From: Cryptomeria japonica
Lineage: Eukaryota > Streptophyta > Pinopsida > Cupressales > Cupressaceae
Assembly (NCBI RefSeq): GCF_030272615.1
Contig: NC_081415.1
Span: forward strand, 597,249,335 to 597,313,334
Length of the DNA: 64,000 nt
Reading direction: 5' to 3'
In this document: positions 50,462-62,540 of the stretch, piece by piece
Layout of the letters: each line of letters opens with the position of its first letter
Numbering within the stretch: the first letter of the stretch is position 1
Program-made: the position numbers and the translations under genes
Notes under the pieces: model-generated
Database searches by the model: none
What the model was told of the DNA's origin: nothing
Seen by the model: only the letters and a program-made list of their open reading frames with translations

Positions 50462-51103
50462 ATGTCATCCACCCATCAATATGACCTCCTTGAGAATCTT
50501 AGGAAGACCCCTACACAGATCTCCATCCTAGAGCTCCTCAAGACCTTCCCTGTCTACAAGGAGATTTTGGAACAAGCCCTCCTTGAGTCACATGTCCCCG
50601 ACAACAATAATGCTGCCCAGTTCCAAGCCCTCATTGGAAATCTTGTTGACCAACAACACCTTGTTTTCATCGCCAATGACGCTCCCGCAGATGATGATCA
50701 TAATAAACCATTGCATATTGAAGCCCTTATCCAGAAACACAAGGTTAAACGCATCTTGATAAACAATAGATCTGGACTCAATCTTTGTACATATAAGTTA
50801 ATAAAGAAATTGGGGCTTTCTAAGGACCAAGTTGATACGTCAGGACGAATCGCAATCAAAGCCTATGATGATGCAGAAAGGGTTTCCAAAGGAATGATCA
50901 CTTTGCCTCTTCAAGTGGGCTCTGTTACAATTGAGACCCCTTGCCAAGTTCTAGATCTTGATCTCCCCTATAACATTCTCCTCGACCGTCTGTGGATTCA
51001 TTCCCTTCAAGCCATTCATTCCACTTACCATCAATGCATTAAATTTCCCTTCAATGGTAGAGAAGAGATGATCCACAACCCTTTCAATATTGCAAGCTCT
51101 TAG
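50462..51103 (+). pseudogene. Element D aspartic protease, active site lost
   Basis: The open stretch encodes 213 residues with a conserved Tat-type linker (LLKTFPVYKEILEQALLE), then the retropepsin fold: ILINNRSGLNLCTYKLIKKLG, VTIETPCQVLDLDLPYNILLD and WIHSLQAIHSTYHQCIKFP. The family active site is of the form Asp-x-Gly-Ser; here the Asp is Asn and the Gly is Arg, so the enzyme would be inactive. It would have processed the gag-pol polyprotein. The reading frame differs from that of gag. Confidence 0.75.
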
Positions 51104-51386
51104 AAGGGAAACTTCCATACCATTGCCTCTTAAATAGACCCGCTCCAACTCCCCCATCTGACGCATCTAAAGTTGCCTCCACCTCATCTCAAATAGAGCC
51201 CAAAGTCAAGATCTTAGACAATGGTTGTGGAGAATATAAACTTGAGGATGTCTTGTTAATAGGAAATCTCTCCTTGTCTCCCAAGTCCTTTGGCAAGACC
51301 AAAGAAATAAAAAAATTCAAAAACACGTTATACAATGTAAGGATACCACTTGATGAGGAAAGCCTTGAGATAAATGTTCTTCATGG

Positions 51387-52037
51387 TTGTACCACGAAGA
51401 AGATGAAGATCCAACAAAAATACCGAAGAAGATGTATCCAAAAGCATCAGCCATAGTGGAGAAGATGGGTTATAAAAGACATGGTTTGGGGTCGAAAGAG
51501 AAAGGAATCAAAGCACTAATAAATCCCATCTCATACAAGTATAACAGGGGATTGGGTTATACTCCAGTACCTAGGATCACTATCACTGACACCCCTTCAA
51601 GTCCTTCCTTGGATGTCGAAGACTCTGATGAAGAGGAATTCCATGAAATGCCTTTTGAATATGAAGATGACATCTTCTTTGACACCCACATCAACACCAT
51701 CACTCCTATAAACCCTCCCACCCCACATGAGTTGCAACTTGTTCACCCCAAGCTTATAGACAGGGACCAACGAGACAAACTCGCTTTAGACATTTGTGCC
51801 AATGATAGTGCTCTTATGACTCTCCTGACTATGCATAACTTAGAAGACTACAATAGAGTTCATGGGATTCAAATACATGAAAAAGGATACTTTGGTAGTC
51901 AGGTCAATGCTCTTAGTTGCAAAAAAGATAATAAAAAGAAAAATCATGATTCCCTAGGTGAAAACCTCTCCAAGGCACCTTTGGATGAGGAAAAAGTAAA
52001 AACAAAGGGTGTATCCAAAAGTGAAAACCTGGATTAG
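51387..52037 (+). pseudogene. Element D G-patch domain and linker
   Basis: Residues 20-60 (about 51444-51566) read VEKMGYKRHGLGSKEKGI and then INPISYKYNRGLGYTP, a G-patch, a short glycine-rich nucleic-acid-binding motif found between protease and reverse transcriptase in some plant Ty3/gypsy lineages. An acidic linker follows (SLDVEDSDEEEFHEMPFEYE). The frame differs from both flanking segments. Confidence 0.7.
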
Positions 52038-52299
52038 GCACTTAAGGATGAGGGTCTTGACCTCCCTACCATTGTTTCTCCTCAACAGGACAGGTCAACT
52101 TTACTAATAGAGGAAACATACACTATCAATATGGGCACTGAAGACACCCCAAAGAACGTGCTCATTGCCAAGTTCTTGATGGATCAAGAGACACAAGACT
52201 ATCAATTTTCTCACAAAAACAAAGATCAATTTTGTCTGGTCATATGCTGACATGCTAGGCCTAGATCTCGACTTGGTAGTTCACAATCTTTCTCTTCGT

Positions 52300-53200
52300 C
52301 CAGATGCAAAACCAGTAAAGTAGAAATTACGCATGATGCATCCACTCATTGCACTCCTCATCAAAGAAGAAATTCAAAAGATGTTGGATGTTGGATTCAT
52401 AAAACCAATAGAATATCTTGAATGTGCATCTAACATTGTACCTGTCAGCAAAACCTACTAGGGGCATCTGTATTTGCATGGATTTCTGAAATTTGAATAA
52501 AACTTGCCCTAAGGATGATTTCCTGCTCCCTAACATAGACATGATTGTAGACCTCACATCGGAACATGAAATGTTATCACTTATGGATGGATTTTATGGA
52601 TACAATCAGATCATGATCATAGAGGAAGACCAACACAAAATGGCATTCACAACACCATGGGGCACCTTTTGTTATCAAGTCATGCCTTTTAGTCTCAATA
52701 ACGTCAGAGTTACATATCAACGAGAAATGACAATAATTTTCCATGACCTTTTGCACAAATTCATGGAGGATTACATGGATGATATTATAGGAAAATCCAA
52801 GACAAGACATGAGCACATCCCTATCCTAAGGCAAATTTTTGAGAGATTGGAAAAATATTAACTGCGCCTAAATCCCAAGAAATACATCTTTAGCGTCAAA
52901 TCTGGGAAACTATTAGGTTTTATTGTTTCTCACAGAGGCATAGAGATTGATCCTGCAAAGGTGAAATCTATCATGGAAATTCCTCCCTCAAAGACCCTCA
53001 AACAATTGTGAATCCTCTAAGGAAAGCTTCAATACATCAGACACTTCATCTCACAGTTTGCAGACAAATGTCACCCATTTGCGCACCTATTACACAAGGA
53101 TACCAAATTCAAATGGGACTTCTTTTGTCAGAAATGTTTTGAGAAACTCAAGGAATATCTTACATTGCCTTCAGTTCTTATGCCTCCTATTCCAAGATAG
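52300..53200 (+). pseudogene. Element D reverse transcriptase
   Basis: Recognisable blocks in order: EEIQKMLDVGFIKPIEYLE (about 52365), NKTCPKDDFLLPNIDMIVD (52495), LMDGFYGYNQIMI with the first catalytic Asp, KMAFTTPWGTFCYQVMPF, and DYMDDII with the catalytic Tyr-x-Asp-Asp at 52772-52783. After a stop at 52859, LNPKKYIFSVKSGKLLGFIV and LQYIRHFISQFADKCHPF complete the thumb and connection. It would copy the element's RNA into DNA. Stops and frameshifts occur within and between blocks. Confidence 0.85.
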
Positions 53201-53650
53201 CCACTTCTTTTATACATATCAGTTACTGTAGTGGCATTGGGGGCATTATTGGCACAAACAAATGATTAGGGAAAAGAGCATGATATATACTATATCAGTT
53301 GCACATTAGTAGGGTATAAGCTCAATTATACCCTTATTGAAAGAGCATGCTTATCACTTGTCTTCAGCACACAAAAGCTCTGGCACTACATGCTTAACAA
53401 TAAAATGAAATTGATTGCTAAGATCGGCCCTCTCAAGTATCTCATGCTCAAGGCTTCTCTCACTGGCAGAACTGCTAAATGGGTTATGTTGTTAAGTGAA
53501 TTTGATATTGAATATGTGGATAGAAAAGAAATCAAAGGACAAGTAATAGAAGACCAGCTGGTTGATGCTCCGCTTCTAGGTGATCACCCGATCCTCACAG
53601 AATTTTTAGATGAATTCATAATGACTATCACTACATCCTCAACATGGTAG
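53201..53650 (+). pseudogene. Element D first RNase H domain (Ty3/gypsy type)
   Basis: The segment from about 53210 (LLLYISVTVVALGALLAQ) through 53650 includes KLWHYMLNNKMKL, KYLMLKASLTGRTAKWVML and LSEFDIEYVDRKEIKGQ, the typical RNase H and connection region after a Ty3/gypsy reverse transcriptase. Its role is removal of RNA from the RNA-DNA hybrid. A Gln codon appears as TAG in the 5' part. Confidence 0.7.
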
Positions 53651-54163
53651 TTTTACTTTCATGGTTCTTGCACCCAAAATGGATCGGGGGTAAGCATACT
53701 ACTAATCACACCGCAAGGAGATTGCATCCCTAAATCATACAAGATAGCCTTTGCATGCACTAACAACATTGGAGAATATGAAGCACTAGTCACTGGACTC
53801 TGTCTGGCTATCCAATGGAAAATATTGGAATTACATGTCTATGGTGATTCTGAACTTGTCATTAAACAAGTCAATGATGAGTATCAAACAAAAGATGACA
53901 AGCTTGTTCCTTATCGTAGTATGGTTGATGACCTCAAGCAATATTTCACATCAATCAAGTTTGATCAGATTCCACGTACCAAAAGTAGAGTTGTAGATGT
54001 AATGGCCACTATTGGTTCCCTCCTTCAAATGTTGGCACATAGTCACAAGTGTGAGTTTTTGGCCGAGCAACTCTTTATACTGGCATATGACCTCCTAGAG
54101 TCTGAAATGGTGTGTGTACTCGTTGGTCCTGATTCCCCTTGGTATCAGGAGACCTTTTCTTAG
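53651..54163 (+). pseudogene. Element D second RNase H domain
   Basis: FHGSCTQNGSGVSILLITPQ starts a second RNase H fold. It continues with KSYKIAFACTNNIGEYEALV (Glu conserved) and LHVYGDSELVIKQVND (Asp conserved). The first catalytic position, usually Asp in F-D-G-S, is His here (codon CAT). A second, cellular-type RNase H in this place is known from plant Tat-group elements. Inactive in this copy. Confidence 0.75.
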
Positions 54164-54169
54164 CTAAGA

Positions 54170-55340
54170 GATAACACCATTCCCCCACACCTCACCAAAA
54201 CCCAACAACAAACCTTTATCCGCCGATGTTCCCATTATACTATCCTAGGAGACACCCTAGTCAGAAGGCATTTCGATGGTTCCCTCCTAAGGTGTCTATA
54301 CAAACAACAAAACTTTTGCAAACGTGATACTACTAGCCTACAATGGAAGTAGATACATATAATTATGTGAAGAAATGTATCCCTTGCTAGCGGCATGGTG
54401 ACAAGATCCATGCTCCATCACAAGATCTATAGCCTTTTATCATAACTTGGCCCTTCTCATAGTGGGGGCTCGATCTCATAGGCAAAATACACCCTGCATC
54501 CTCCAATGGTCATAAATTCATCATTACCACCACTAAATACTTCACTAAGTGGGTGGAGGCCATCCCTCTTACCTTCACCATTGGTAAACATATTTCTGAA
54601 TTCATCCTGAACTATTTAATCTATCGATATAGAATCCCCAAGGTTATTATCATAGATAATGGTAGACCTTTAAATAATCAGAATGTTAAAGAGCTCTGTC
54701 AGAAGTTTGATATCCATCATCGCTTCTCCACTCCCTATTACCCACAAGGTAATGGTCAAGCTGAGGCCTCTAATAAAACCTTAATCAAAATCCTTAAAAA
54801 TATAGGCAATGAAGTTGGTCGTGATTGGCACCTCCAACTCCATCCTTCTCCATGGGCTTACCATACCTCCATCTGCACACCCACAGGTGCTAGTACATAT
54901 TCTCTCATCTTTGGCTCTGAAGCTATCCTCCCTCTTGAGATCGAAATCCCCTCCCTAAGGGTATTGCTATAGAATATCCTTCTCGATGAGGAATATAGAG
55001 TTGTGAGACTGCATGAGCTAGAATTGTTGGATGAAAGGTGCCTCAAGGCCTTAAATAATCTCCAGGTATATCAGAATTGCCTACAATTGAGTTATAACAA
55101 GAAAGTCAGAACCCAGGAATTTCAAGTTGGTGATCTTGTCCTCATGAAAAAATAGAGAAACCTCTAAGAAAGAGAGAAGAAAGGCAAGTTTGCACCCAAT
55201 TGGCTTGGACCCTATGCAATCACAACAAAGTATGGATTTGGGGCATATCAGTTGGCTACTCCTAAAGGAGATCCCTTGGATGATCCTATGAACATCATGA
55301 ACCTGAAGAGATTCTATGCCTATCCTGAGAAGGTCGCCAA
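54170..55340 (+). pseudogene. Element D integrase
   Basis: Remnants of the zinc-binding N-terminal part (HYTILGDTLVRRHFDGSLLR) lie at 54231-54300. The catalytic core has its first Asp in GLDLIGKIHPASSNG (about 54468), the second in VIIIDNGRPL (about 54650) and the Glu in GNGQAEASNKTLIK (about 54760), so the DDE triad is readable. The C-terminal part is QEFQVGDLVLMKK, then KFAPNWLGPYAITTKYGFGAY and NIMNLKRFYA. No chromodomain follows. The longest clean stretch is 54553-54972. Integrase inserts the DNA copy into the genome. Confidence 0.85.
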
Positions 55341-57250
55341 GTGTCTTAAAAATTCAAAAAATTCAAAATTAAAAAAAATCAAGAAAATACAATAAATAAA
55401 TAAAATAAAATAAAATGAAAAAGGAAAAAAAAAAGCAAAGAAACATAGTAAATCGTCCATCTGTGAAAAGCACTTTGTGGTGCTATGTGCAAGTACCTTG
55501 GTGAAAAACTATGCGTAGGCATCAAGGTAAATAATCTGGATCCATTGTCTACTAGGTCAGACTTGATCTCCACCGCTCACACATCAGATATCCATATTTG
55601 CCTCTACATCCATCATTCCATCTGTCTCTAGTTCTTCCCTTCATCCTAGCATGAACATCATCCCCTTATCCACTCACCCACACCCGATAGAATGATCAAC
55701 CACATGATGATGAGTCTTTGCCTAAAGCATGAATAAGGATCATCCCATTAAACCAAGCTTTTATCCCATTAAACTAAGCTCTATCCCTCACACTGAGCTT
55801 TTCCCCGCATCCTGAGCTTGTGCCTCCATATGAGCTTCATCAAGTCCTGGTGTCAGTCCTATTTCTATAGGTCAATCCTCATGGTCATCTGGTCAAATGC
55901 CTAGTCAATCTTATCCACATTATCCTCTGCCCTTGGGATGAATCCTTCCCTAATTTGGCAGTTTAATCTTTATCCTAATCTTACTCTTGGCAAGAGGCGT
56001 CAGTTGGTCATGTGTGCGTGACTTGTCTAATTTTTGAGCTTTCATTTTGACTTACATCCTTTGCCCTACAACTGCTCCTATCTACGACTGCCCGCATCTT
56101 CCATATCCTGGTATGTTTATGATGGGTGTATACTGGGGTATGTTTTCATGGTATGACGTGTTTGGGATCTCTCTTGTACGAACCTATGACTTTGTACTAG
56201 TGTTTGTCAACACTTACATTGTCACATACAAGGGATATCTATGTGTTTGAGGGTTTCCTTGCATGTACCCACAACTTTGTATCCATGTTTCTCAACACTT
56301 GTATAGTTGGGTATGGGGAATTCTTGGTTGTTTGCGAGTCAGTCCACTCCTTGGGTTTATCATGGCATCCTGGTTCCTATAATTAGTGGTGCGGATTACC
56401 TAGGGAAACATTAAACTAGGTTTTCTCTCCACATCTTTTGTGCACGAACCCCTCCCATCATTCTCATCTTGCATTTCCATCGAGACCTGAATTCTCCCCA
56501 TCTGGCATTCCTATGGAGTCCTCAATTTCCCCCCTGACTTGGGACCTAACCCCAATTGGTGTGGGCGCTCATGCCACACGCCCATTCTATTCTTCTAAAC
56601 CAAACTCTAACCTAGACTATCATGGGTTCTCGCGCCAAGTGCCTATGCCCACCCCAAAACCTTCTCAGATCCCTATTTCCCCGTGTGCGTTGATGCTATT
56701 CGCCAACGCTTGCGCTAACCTAGGGGCGTGTGCGCTGAAACAACAATCAACGCGTTCGCCTTGCTAGACTTTAAGCCTAATTCTAACACTAAAATCTACC
56801 CTAAACCTATCAAATGACAAAGTGAGCTTAGGGTATGTACCGGTGGACCATAATGGGTGGGCCTCTTGTGACGGTGAACTCTCTCTACACAGTGTTCATG
56901 TATCAGAATGCGTTCCATCTCTCTTTCTACTTTCTAGGATATTATTTTCTCCAATTCTTATGTGTGACAATGACCCTTCATTGGGCCCTGTGTGGCTTAT
57001 ATGGGCCCCCCTTGTGGGCCCACCCCTTCGTCTCTCCCCTTCTTTTATCTCTTCTCTCATTTTCTCGATTATTCCTTCCTTTCTTTCTTGTTCGCTCATT
57101 ATTTTCCCTCCTTCTTTTTGAGAGTTTTCGCTAATTTTTTGAAAAAAAAAATTCCAAAAAATTCTCGAGGTGGCATACACCACCAGCGCTTTACACTGGG
57201 GCATCCTCTTTCTTTTATCTTTTACCCATCACCAAATTTTGCCATTGCGT
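55341..57250 (+). other. Element D 3' non-coding region
   Basis: No conserved coding sequence. A short AAATA-rich simple stretch occurs at 55390-55440. Several open frames up to 109 codons at 56400-57200 show no motif and overlap each other on both strands. Confidence 0.5.
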
Positions 57251-57265
57251 AAAAGAGGGGCAAAA
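57251..57265 (+). other. Polypurine tract of element D
   Basis: AAAAGAGGGGCAAAA directly before the 3' LTR. The same core, AAAGAGGGGCAAAA, precedes the LTR of element F on the other strand, so D and F are related. Confidence 0.8.
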
Positions 57266-58577
57266 AGTAGACACTTAAATTAATTATTTTAATTAATTTA
57301 ACTCTCCCACATAATTAATTAATTTAATTATCTTAATCCTTATTCTTCTCAATATTAATTAAATTTAATCTAATTAATGTTGTCACTATAGTCCAATGAT
57401 TTATTTATTTAATAAATAAATTTTCCTTTCTTCTTCTAAGGCAATCAAAATTAATTCTTCCTAATTTTCCCTTTTTAATTAATTGATCTCAATTAATTAA
57501 TTAATCCTTGTGATTCCTACAAATCAACTTTTTCTAATTCATCATTAGTCTAATTAATTCTTCTAGAAACTCTCTTAATCCTACTTAGCATTATTCCTCA
57601 ATTTTTTAATTTCCTCCACTCATTCTCTCTCCTAGTCAAATCCTCCTACAAATCCCACTTGTTCTAATCCCACCTAATCCTTCTAATTTCTTCTAATCTC
57701 TCTTCTAATGGGTTGCTAGTGGCTAATCCCCATGATTAGCCACAAAGTCAACTCCTTGTCCCCTCACTCAACTACTTTCCTTAAATACTCTTCTCACATC
57801 TCTCTATTCATCGCCCCATCCATTTACCTTCCTTAAGTGCTCTTTTCCTAGGTGAATGTGAGATTTTAAAAAATCTCACATTCTTCTAAGTATTCCATTA
57901 CCCAAGGTATTTTTAATTCCTTCTTATTCCTCAAATCCCCATGCTCCCTTTTTGGAGAATTTTTAAATTCTCCTTCTCATCATCCAAAGAATATATGTAT
58001 TCCTTTTGTCTTCCATAGGTGCATTGGGAAGCCTTCCCAATGAACCTTGAGGAGTGTGGAGACAAGAAATGCCTTTATGGCATATCACTTGGACTCCACA
58101 CTTGTCATATCAACCCTTCTTGATCCATGTGTGGGCTCACATGCAATCTTGGCCCTCCATCTTGGACCAATCCTAACCCTCCATTTCTCATCCCCTTCAT
58201 TGATCATCTCCAAGCTTTGTAAGTTCATGCTGCCCTTTTGAGTCCAAAGAAACCATCTAAGCACCTAGAGTATAGCCAAATTCACACTCATCCATCACTT
58301 AGTTATATACCTTTGCATATCCATTTCATGTTTAATCCATCCATCCCTATCATTATTTTAATCATTTTGTGCACAATTGGAGACCCACCACATTCAATCA
58401 AGGAGCATATCAAATCAGGTTGGAGAAGGGGCACTACTTCAACCTCATCCCACTCAATTTGAGGAACAAGTGAAGATTTGTGAAGGTATAATGGTGTTTG
58501 TTGAGTTTATTTGAATGTTTTATTGCATATTTATATTCAAACTAACCTTATATCTTCATGATAGTTTTCCCTTGGTT
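57266..58577 (+). repeat. Element D 3' LTR
   Basis: It begins AGTAGACACTTAAATTAATT, is AT- and TC-rich, and ends CATGATAGTTTTCCCTTGGTTTA, matching the 5' tail at 45340-45390 (ATTCATGATAGTTTTCCCTTGG). Only that final 50-base part can be compared, because the rest of the 5' LTR is missing. Confidence 0.75.
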
Positions 58578-58580
58578 TAG

Positions 58581-59863
58581 TAGCATCATAAATTGTACAC
58601 CCTTAATTGGGTGGTACAATTCCACGCTTAGGTTAGCACCTGCCTTAGTGTGTTTTCATCTTGCATTTTAATTCATTTTAAACATTTAATTAATTAATTT
58701 AATTAAATCTAAAATCTTCTTTCATCCCTCTACACATCGTAAAATTGGGCCCTTTACATTAAGTGAGCCCCTTTTTATTTTATTCCTCCAATAAATCATT
58801 TCATCAAACACCCTAATTATGTCTTATTTCAACCTTCAAGACCCGATTTCTCATATCTAGATACCTCAAATTCCCATTGTAACTTGGAAATTGGGAAAAC
58901 ATATCAAAGCCTAAGTTATGCAACCACAAAACATAACAAACTAAGAAACTAATCCTAATACATTCAATGAAAGAAGGAAAGACAAGATTGCAAAACAAAA
59001 GCACAAACCACATGTAAAAACCTCTTTCCTTGACCTCCATTATTTCTCTTTTTCCTCCAAATGTGTTGTGCATCTCACCTACAAAATGCAAGTGTGATAG
59101 AAGCAAGATGATAGCAAAATTGTTAGCGTGAGGATACTTGAGATGTTGTTGTTAAAAATGAGCAATGAGAGCTCAATTTATAGAAAAATTGGGATTGATT
59201 GGATGGCTAAGATTGATTTGAGATTGAAAATAATCAACAAATGAGATTGAGTGCACAATAGAGCTGTCATTTGCGGAAGGATGAAGATAGAAGAAAGCAA
59301 ATGAGAAGATATTATGAGAATAAATAATAAAATCCTTAAGTATCTTCTCATAAATACTAAATTAGCAAGTTGAAGAGATAAGGGAGACATAAATTAGAAA
59401 GTGGAAGAGATAAGTGGGGTCATAAATAAATAAATAAAATTTATTTATTTCACCCACACATGGTAATTAAATAAATTAAAAATTTATTTAATTATAATAA
59501 TTTGGAGAAGGGGATTAAATAATTAAAATAGTTATTTAATCATGGAGGAATAAATAGATTAGAATAAATAAATTAAATAATTAAGTGAATTATTTAATCA
59601 AAGAAGAATAGTTAGGATTAGCCGATTAAGATCAAGATTATTTGATTAGAAAGAGACAATGATGAACATTGATTAAATAATGAAGATTATTTAATTAATG
59701 GTTGAGAAGGACAATAATTAAATAATTAAGAATTATTTAATTATAGAAAATTAGAAGAAGAAAATTAGTATTAATTAAATAATTAAAATTATTTAATTAG
59801 TTTAGGAGAAAAAGGTTAGTGAAAAGTGTCGTCGAAGACTTATGGCAATTTACAGTGTCTACA
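58581..59863 (-). repeat. Element F 3' LTR
   Basis: On the minus strand it begins TGTAGACACTGTAAATTGCC after the polypurine tract and ends near ACAATTTATGATGCTA. Its last 300 bases match fragment E at 45045-45339 in opposite orientation. The region 59420-59810 is a patchwork of AATTAAATAATT words. Confidence 0.75.
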
Positions 59864-59880
59864 TTTTGCCCCTCTTTGAG
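59864..59880 (-). other. Polypurine tract of element F
   Basis: Read on the minus strand: CTCAAAGAGGGGCAAAA, directly followed by TGTAGACAC. It shows the internal region lies to the right on the plus strand. Confidence 0.75.
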
Positions 59881-62540
59881 ACAATGTGATTTTGAGAATT
59901 ATTTCAAAGATAAATTTGAGAAAACATGCCCCAGTAGATGATAGGATGAAGGAAGGATGCCCCCTCGAGAGATTGTTTATGTATGAAAGAAATGAATGAT
60001 CTCTCTCAAAAAAAGAGAAAAATGGGAAAAGAGAAAATTAGTAGTAAGAAATGAAGAATGCTGATTGATTGTAAAAAAGGGGTGATTGATATCAAATGAA
60101 TAAATTCTCGATTGATTAGATAGAATAGATAGCATGATAATGATTGTTTTGATGAATCGATAGAAGGATTGATGAGATATAAGAAATGTTAGCCAGAAGG
60201 AATGCAAATGAGAAGTGAAGAATGATTAGTGTGATGAAATATTGCTTTCACAAATGCAAATATTATGTGAGAACCTTTATTTGATATGGCAAAATGGATG
60301 TGGTGCACCATGGCAGTGAAAGCCAGGGCAACAATGAAATCCCTTTGCATAAGAAAAACATGTTCACAGACAAGGAATGGTTCAACCATCCTAAGACATA
60401 CTTGCCCTAGAATGTTATGAAACGCTCCACAAACAGAAAACAAAAAACAAGAAAGACCATGAGCCATCCTAGCCACTCTAAATCACTCAGTGACATCATT
60501 GACCAGCATAAGAACATGATCGAATATAAATCAGTAAAAGATAAGACTCACAATTCAAACAAGTCAAACAACCATTTTGATCTTGTTGTCAAAAGTGATA
60601 ATGTTGTGTTTAAAGGACAATCATGTTGTCTAGTTTTGAGGGAATGTAGTACCCCATCTAAGATAGGACATAGTCTAGTTTTGAGCATACTACACCCTTC
60701 ATAAGACCCATGATAATGTTGACAAAAGACCGATAAAGTTGATATTGTTGATTGATAGGACACGTTCGATCAATTTGAATGCTTGGTTGGTTAAACATTT
60801 CATCTATTAATGCATGATTTGCTAAGCACAATGTTTTATTGTGTTATCTATTCGATGTCCATGTAGATGTTTGTCTATGTACAAAAGGGACAATTTATTG
60901 AGGAAATGAAAATGATTGTTTATGTACTTTTGATGTTTTCCAATTTTTAGGGTTTTTGAACTTTGCTTTTTTGTGCTTTTTTCAGGACATTATACAATTT
61001 TTTGTGTTTAATATTAGGATGTTTTTACAATTTTTTTGGATATTTTCAAGATGTTTTTTTTATGTTTTTGGATTATTTCAAGACATTTTTTGAATGTTTT
61101 AATTGATATTTTCAGTACTTTATTTGATTTTTATGGATTTTTTCTTTCAGGACTTTATAAGTTATGTACATGCCATAGCTCCCGAGTCGTGCATAGTGAT
61201 AACTTTGTCAATTGATCATGACAAAGGGTTTTGCCCTTATTGTGTAGCAAGGCAAGGAATATGACGACTAGATAAATAAGCTTGCTAAAATGTTGGTGGA
61301 TAAAGGGAAGATAAAGACCATTTATTCTGAGATAAAGCAGATTCAATTTTCAAGGGCTATAGCATGATGGGATAAGGGACTGGATATGACAATGAAAAGT
61401 TATGGCATGACATCAGGGACAAGTCAAGAGGTTTTTGAAAGCATGTTTTGCACTTTACGTTGTTATGTCAGATCAAGATCAAAGGAAAGAAAAAGAGTGT
61501 ATAGATGGTGATAGAATATGGATAGGATAAGCAAGATCAAAAATGGATAAGGGATATGGTTTGAAGTTGTGATAGGCTAAGAGATAGTAGAAGAAGGTTG
61601 CAATAAGCCAAGGAATATGGATGAAAGGTTGTAATAATCCAATGGATAAAGACCAAAAGTTGTGATAGGTTGAAAGCTGTGAATAGGATGCATGACGCTC
61701 ATGAATATCCTCAGCCTTGTCAAGATCAAAGGTGGGAAAGAGAGTATGTATGTGAGGGATGATATAATAATGGAGGGTATGATAGAGGTACAATAGGATA
61801 ATGGAGGGTAATAGGAAACGATAGGATACGATGGACAAAACCTGCCCCCAAGTATGGTATGCAAGAAGTTCATGGATTATGCATGACTCCTATTTGCCAG
61901 GTTTTCATCATGAAACTTGCCCAAGGCACATGTTTGCCAGGTTTTCACCAGAGGATGAAATATTTTTCTTTACTTTTTTTTCATTTTTCATTTTTTTTTC
62001 TTTTTCAAATTTTCTCTTTATTTTTTCTTTCTTCTTTTCAATTTTTTTTTTTTTTTGTCTTTTATGACTTTTAGCAGAAAATGGACACATGATAGGGGAT
62101 GGAAGGAGGACTCAAGTATCTTGTTTTTTGAAGAGTATCCTTGAAAAATGGACCATGACTATTAAAAGTATGCTCAAAGATGTTGGTAAGATCATGACAT
62201 GGAAATGAGATGGGACTAAGGCCAGGATTTATGCAAAAGATGGGATCAGAGGGACAAAAGGATGGAAAATATGCATTGGATAATGGATGGGATATTGGAA
62301 GAATTGGGCTTGAAGGGATGGACCTATTGGTAAGATCAACATTGGCACACACCTTGAGGGGTGATGGATTGATGGAGAAAAAGTAGATTTTGAAATTTGA
62401 GATTTTGATGGAGGAAAGGCTAGGGATTTTGGGGCATAAGGACCAAAAATGGATGAAGGATATTTTGGAGGAATAGGTTTTGAAGGTTTGGATGGAGGAA
62501 TAGCAATTTTGGATGCCAATTTTGATGCTTCTTTTGATTG
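59881..62540 (-). other. Element F internal non-coding region
   Basis: No conserved domain is recognised. GATAGG- and TGGGATAAGG-like purine-rich words recur at 61360-61830. The phrase TTGCCAGGTTTTCA occurs at about 61900 and 61935. A T-rich low-complexity stretch spans 61965-62060. By position it corresponds to the non-coding tail of element D. Confidence 0.4.

Larger units (their letters stand above)
45340..58577 (+). mobile_element. Element D: decayed Ty3/gypsy retrotransposon, probably Tat-like
   Basis: Order on the plus strand: LTR tail (45340-45390), primer site, 2.8-kb leader, gag, protease, G-patch, reverse transcriptase, RNase H, second RNase H, integrase, 1.9-kb non-coding tail, polypurine tract and 3' LTR (57266-58577). 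Integrase downstream of reverse transcriptase is the Ty3/gypsy order. A G-patch plus a second RNase H of the kind seen here is known from the plant Tat/Ogre group. The many stops and frameshifts, and substituted active-site residues, show the copy is dead. Confidence 0.82.

Noticed and set aside
56438-57134. Overlapping plus-strand frames of about 100 codons as a third element D gene
   Set aside because: Two frames overlap over the same bases, neither has a motif, and the region lies in the non-coding tail between integrase and polypurine tract.
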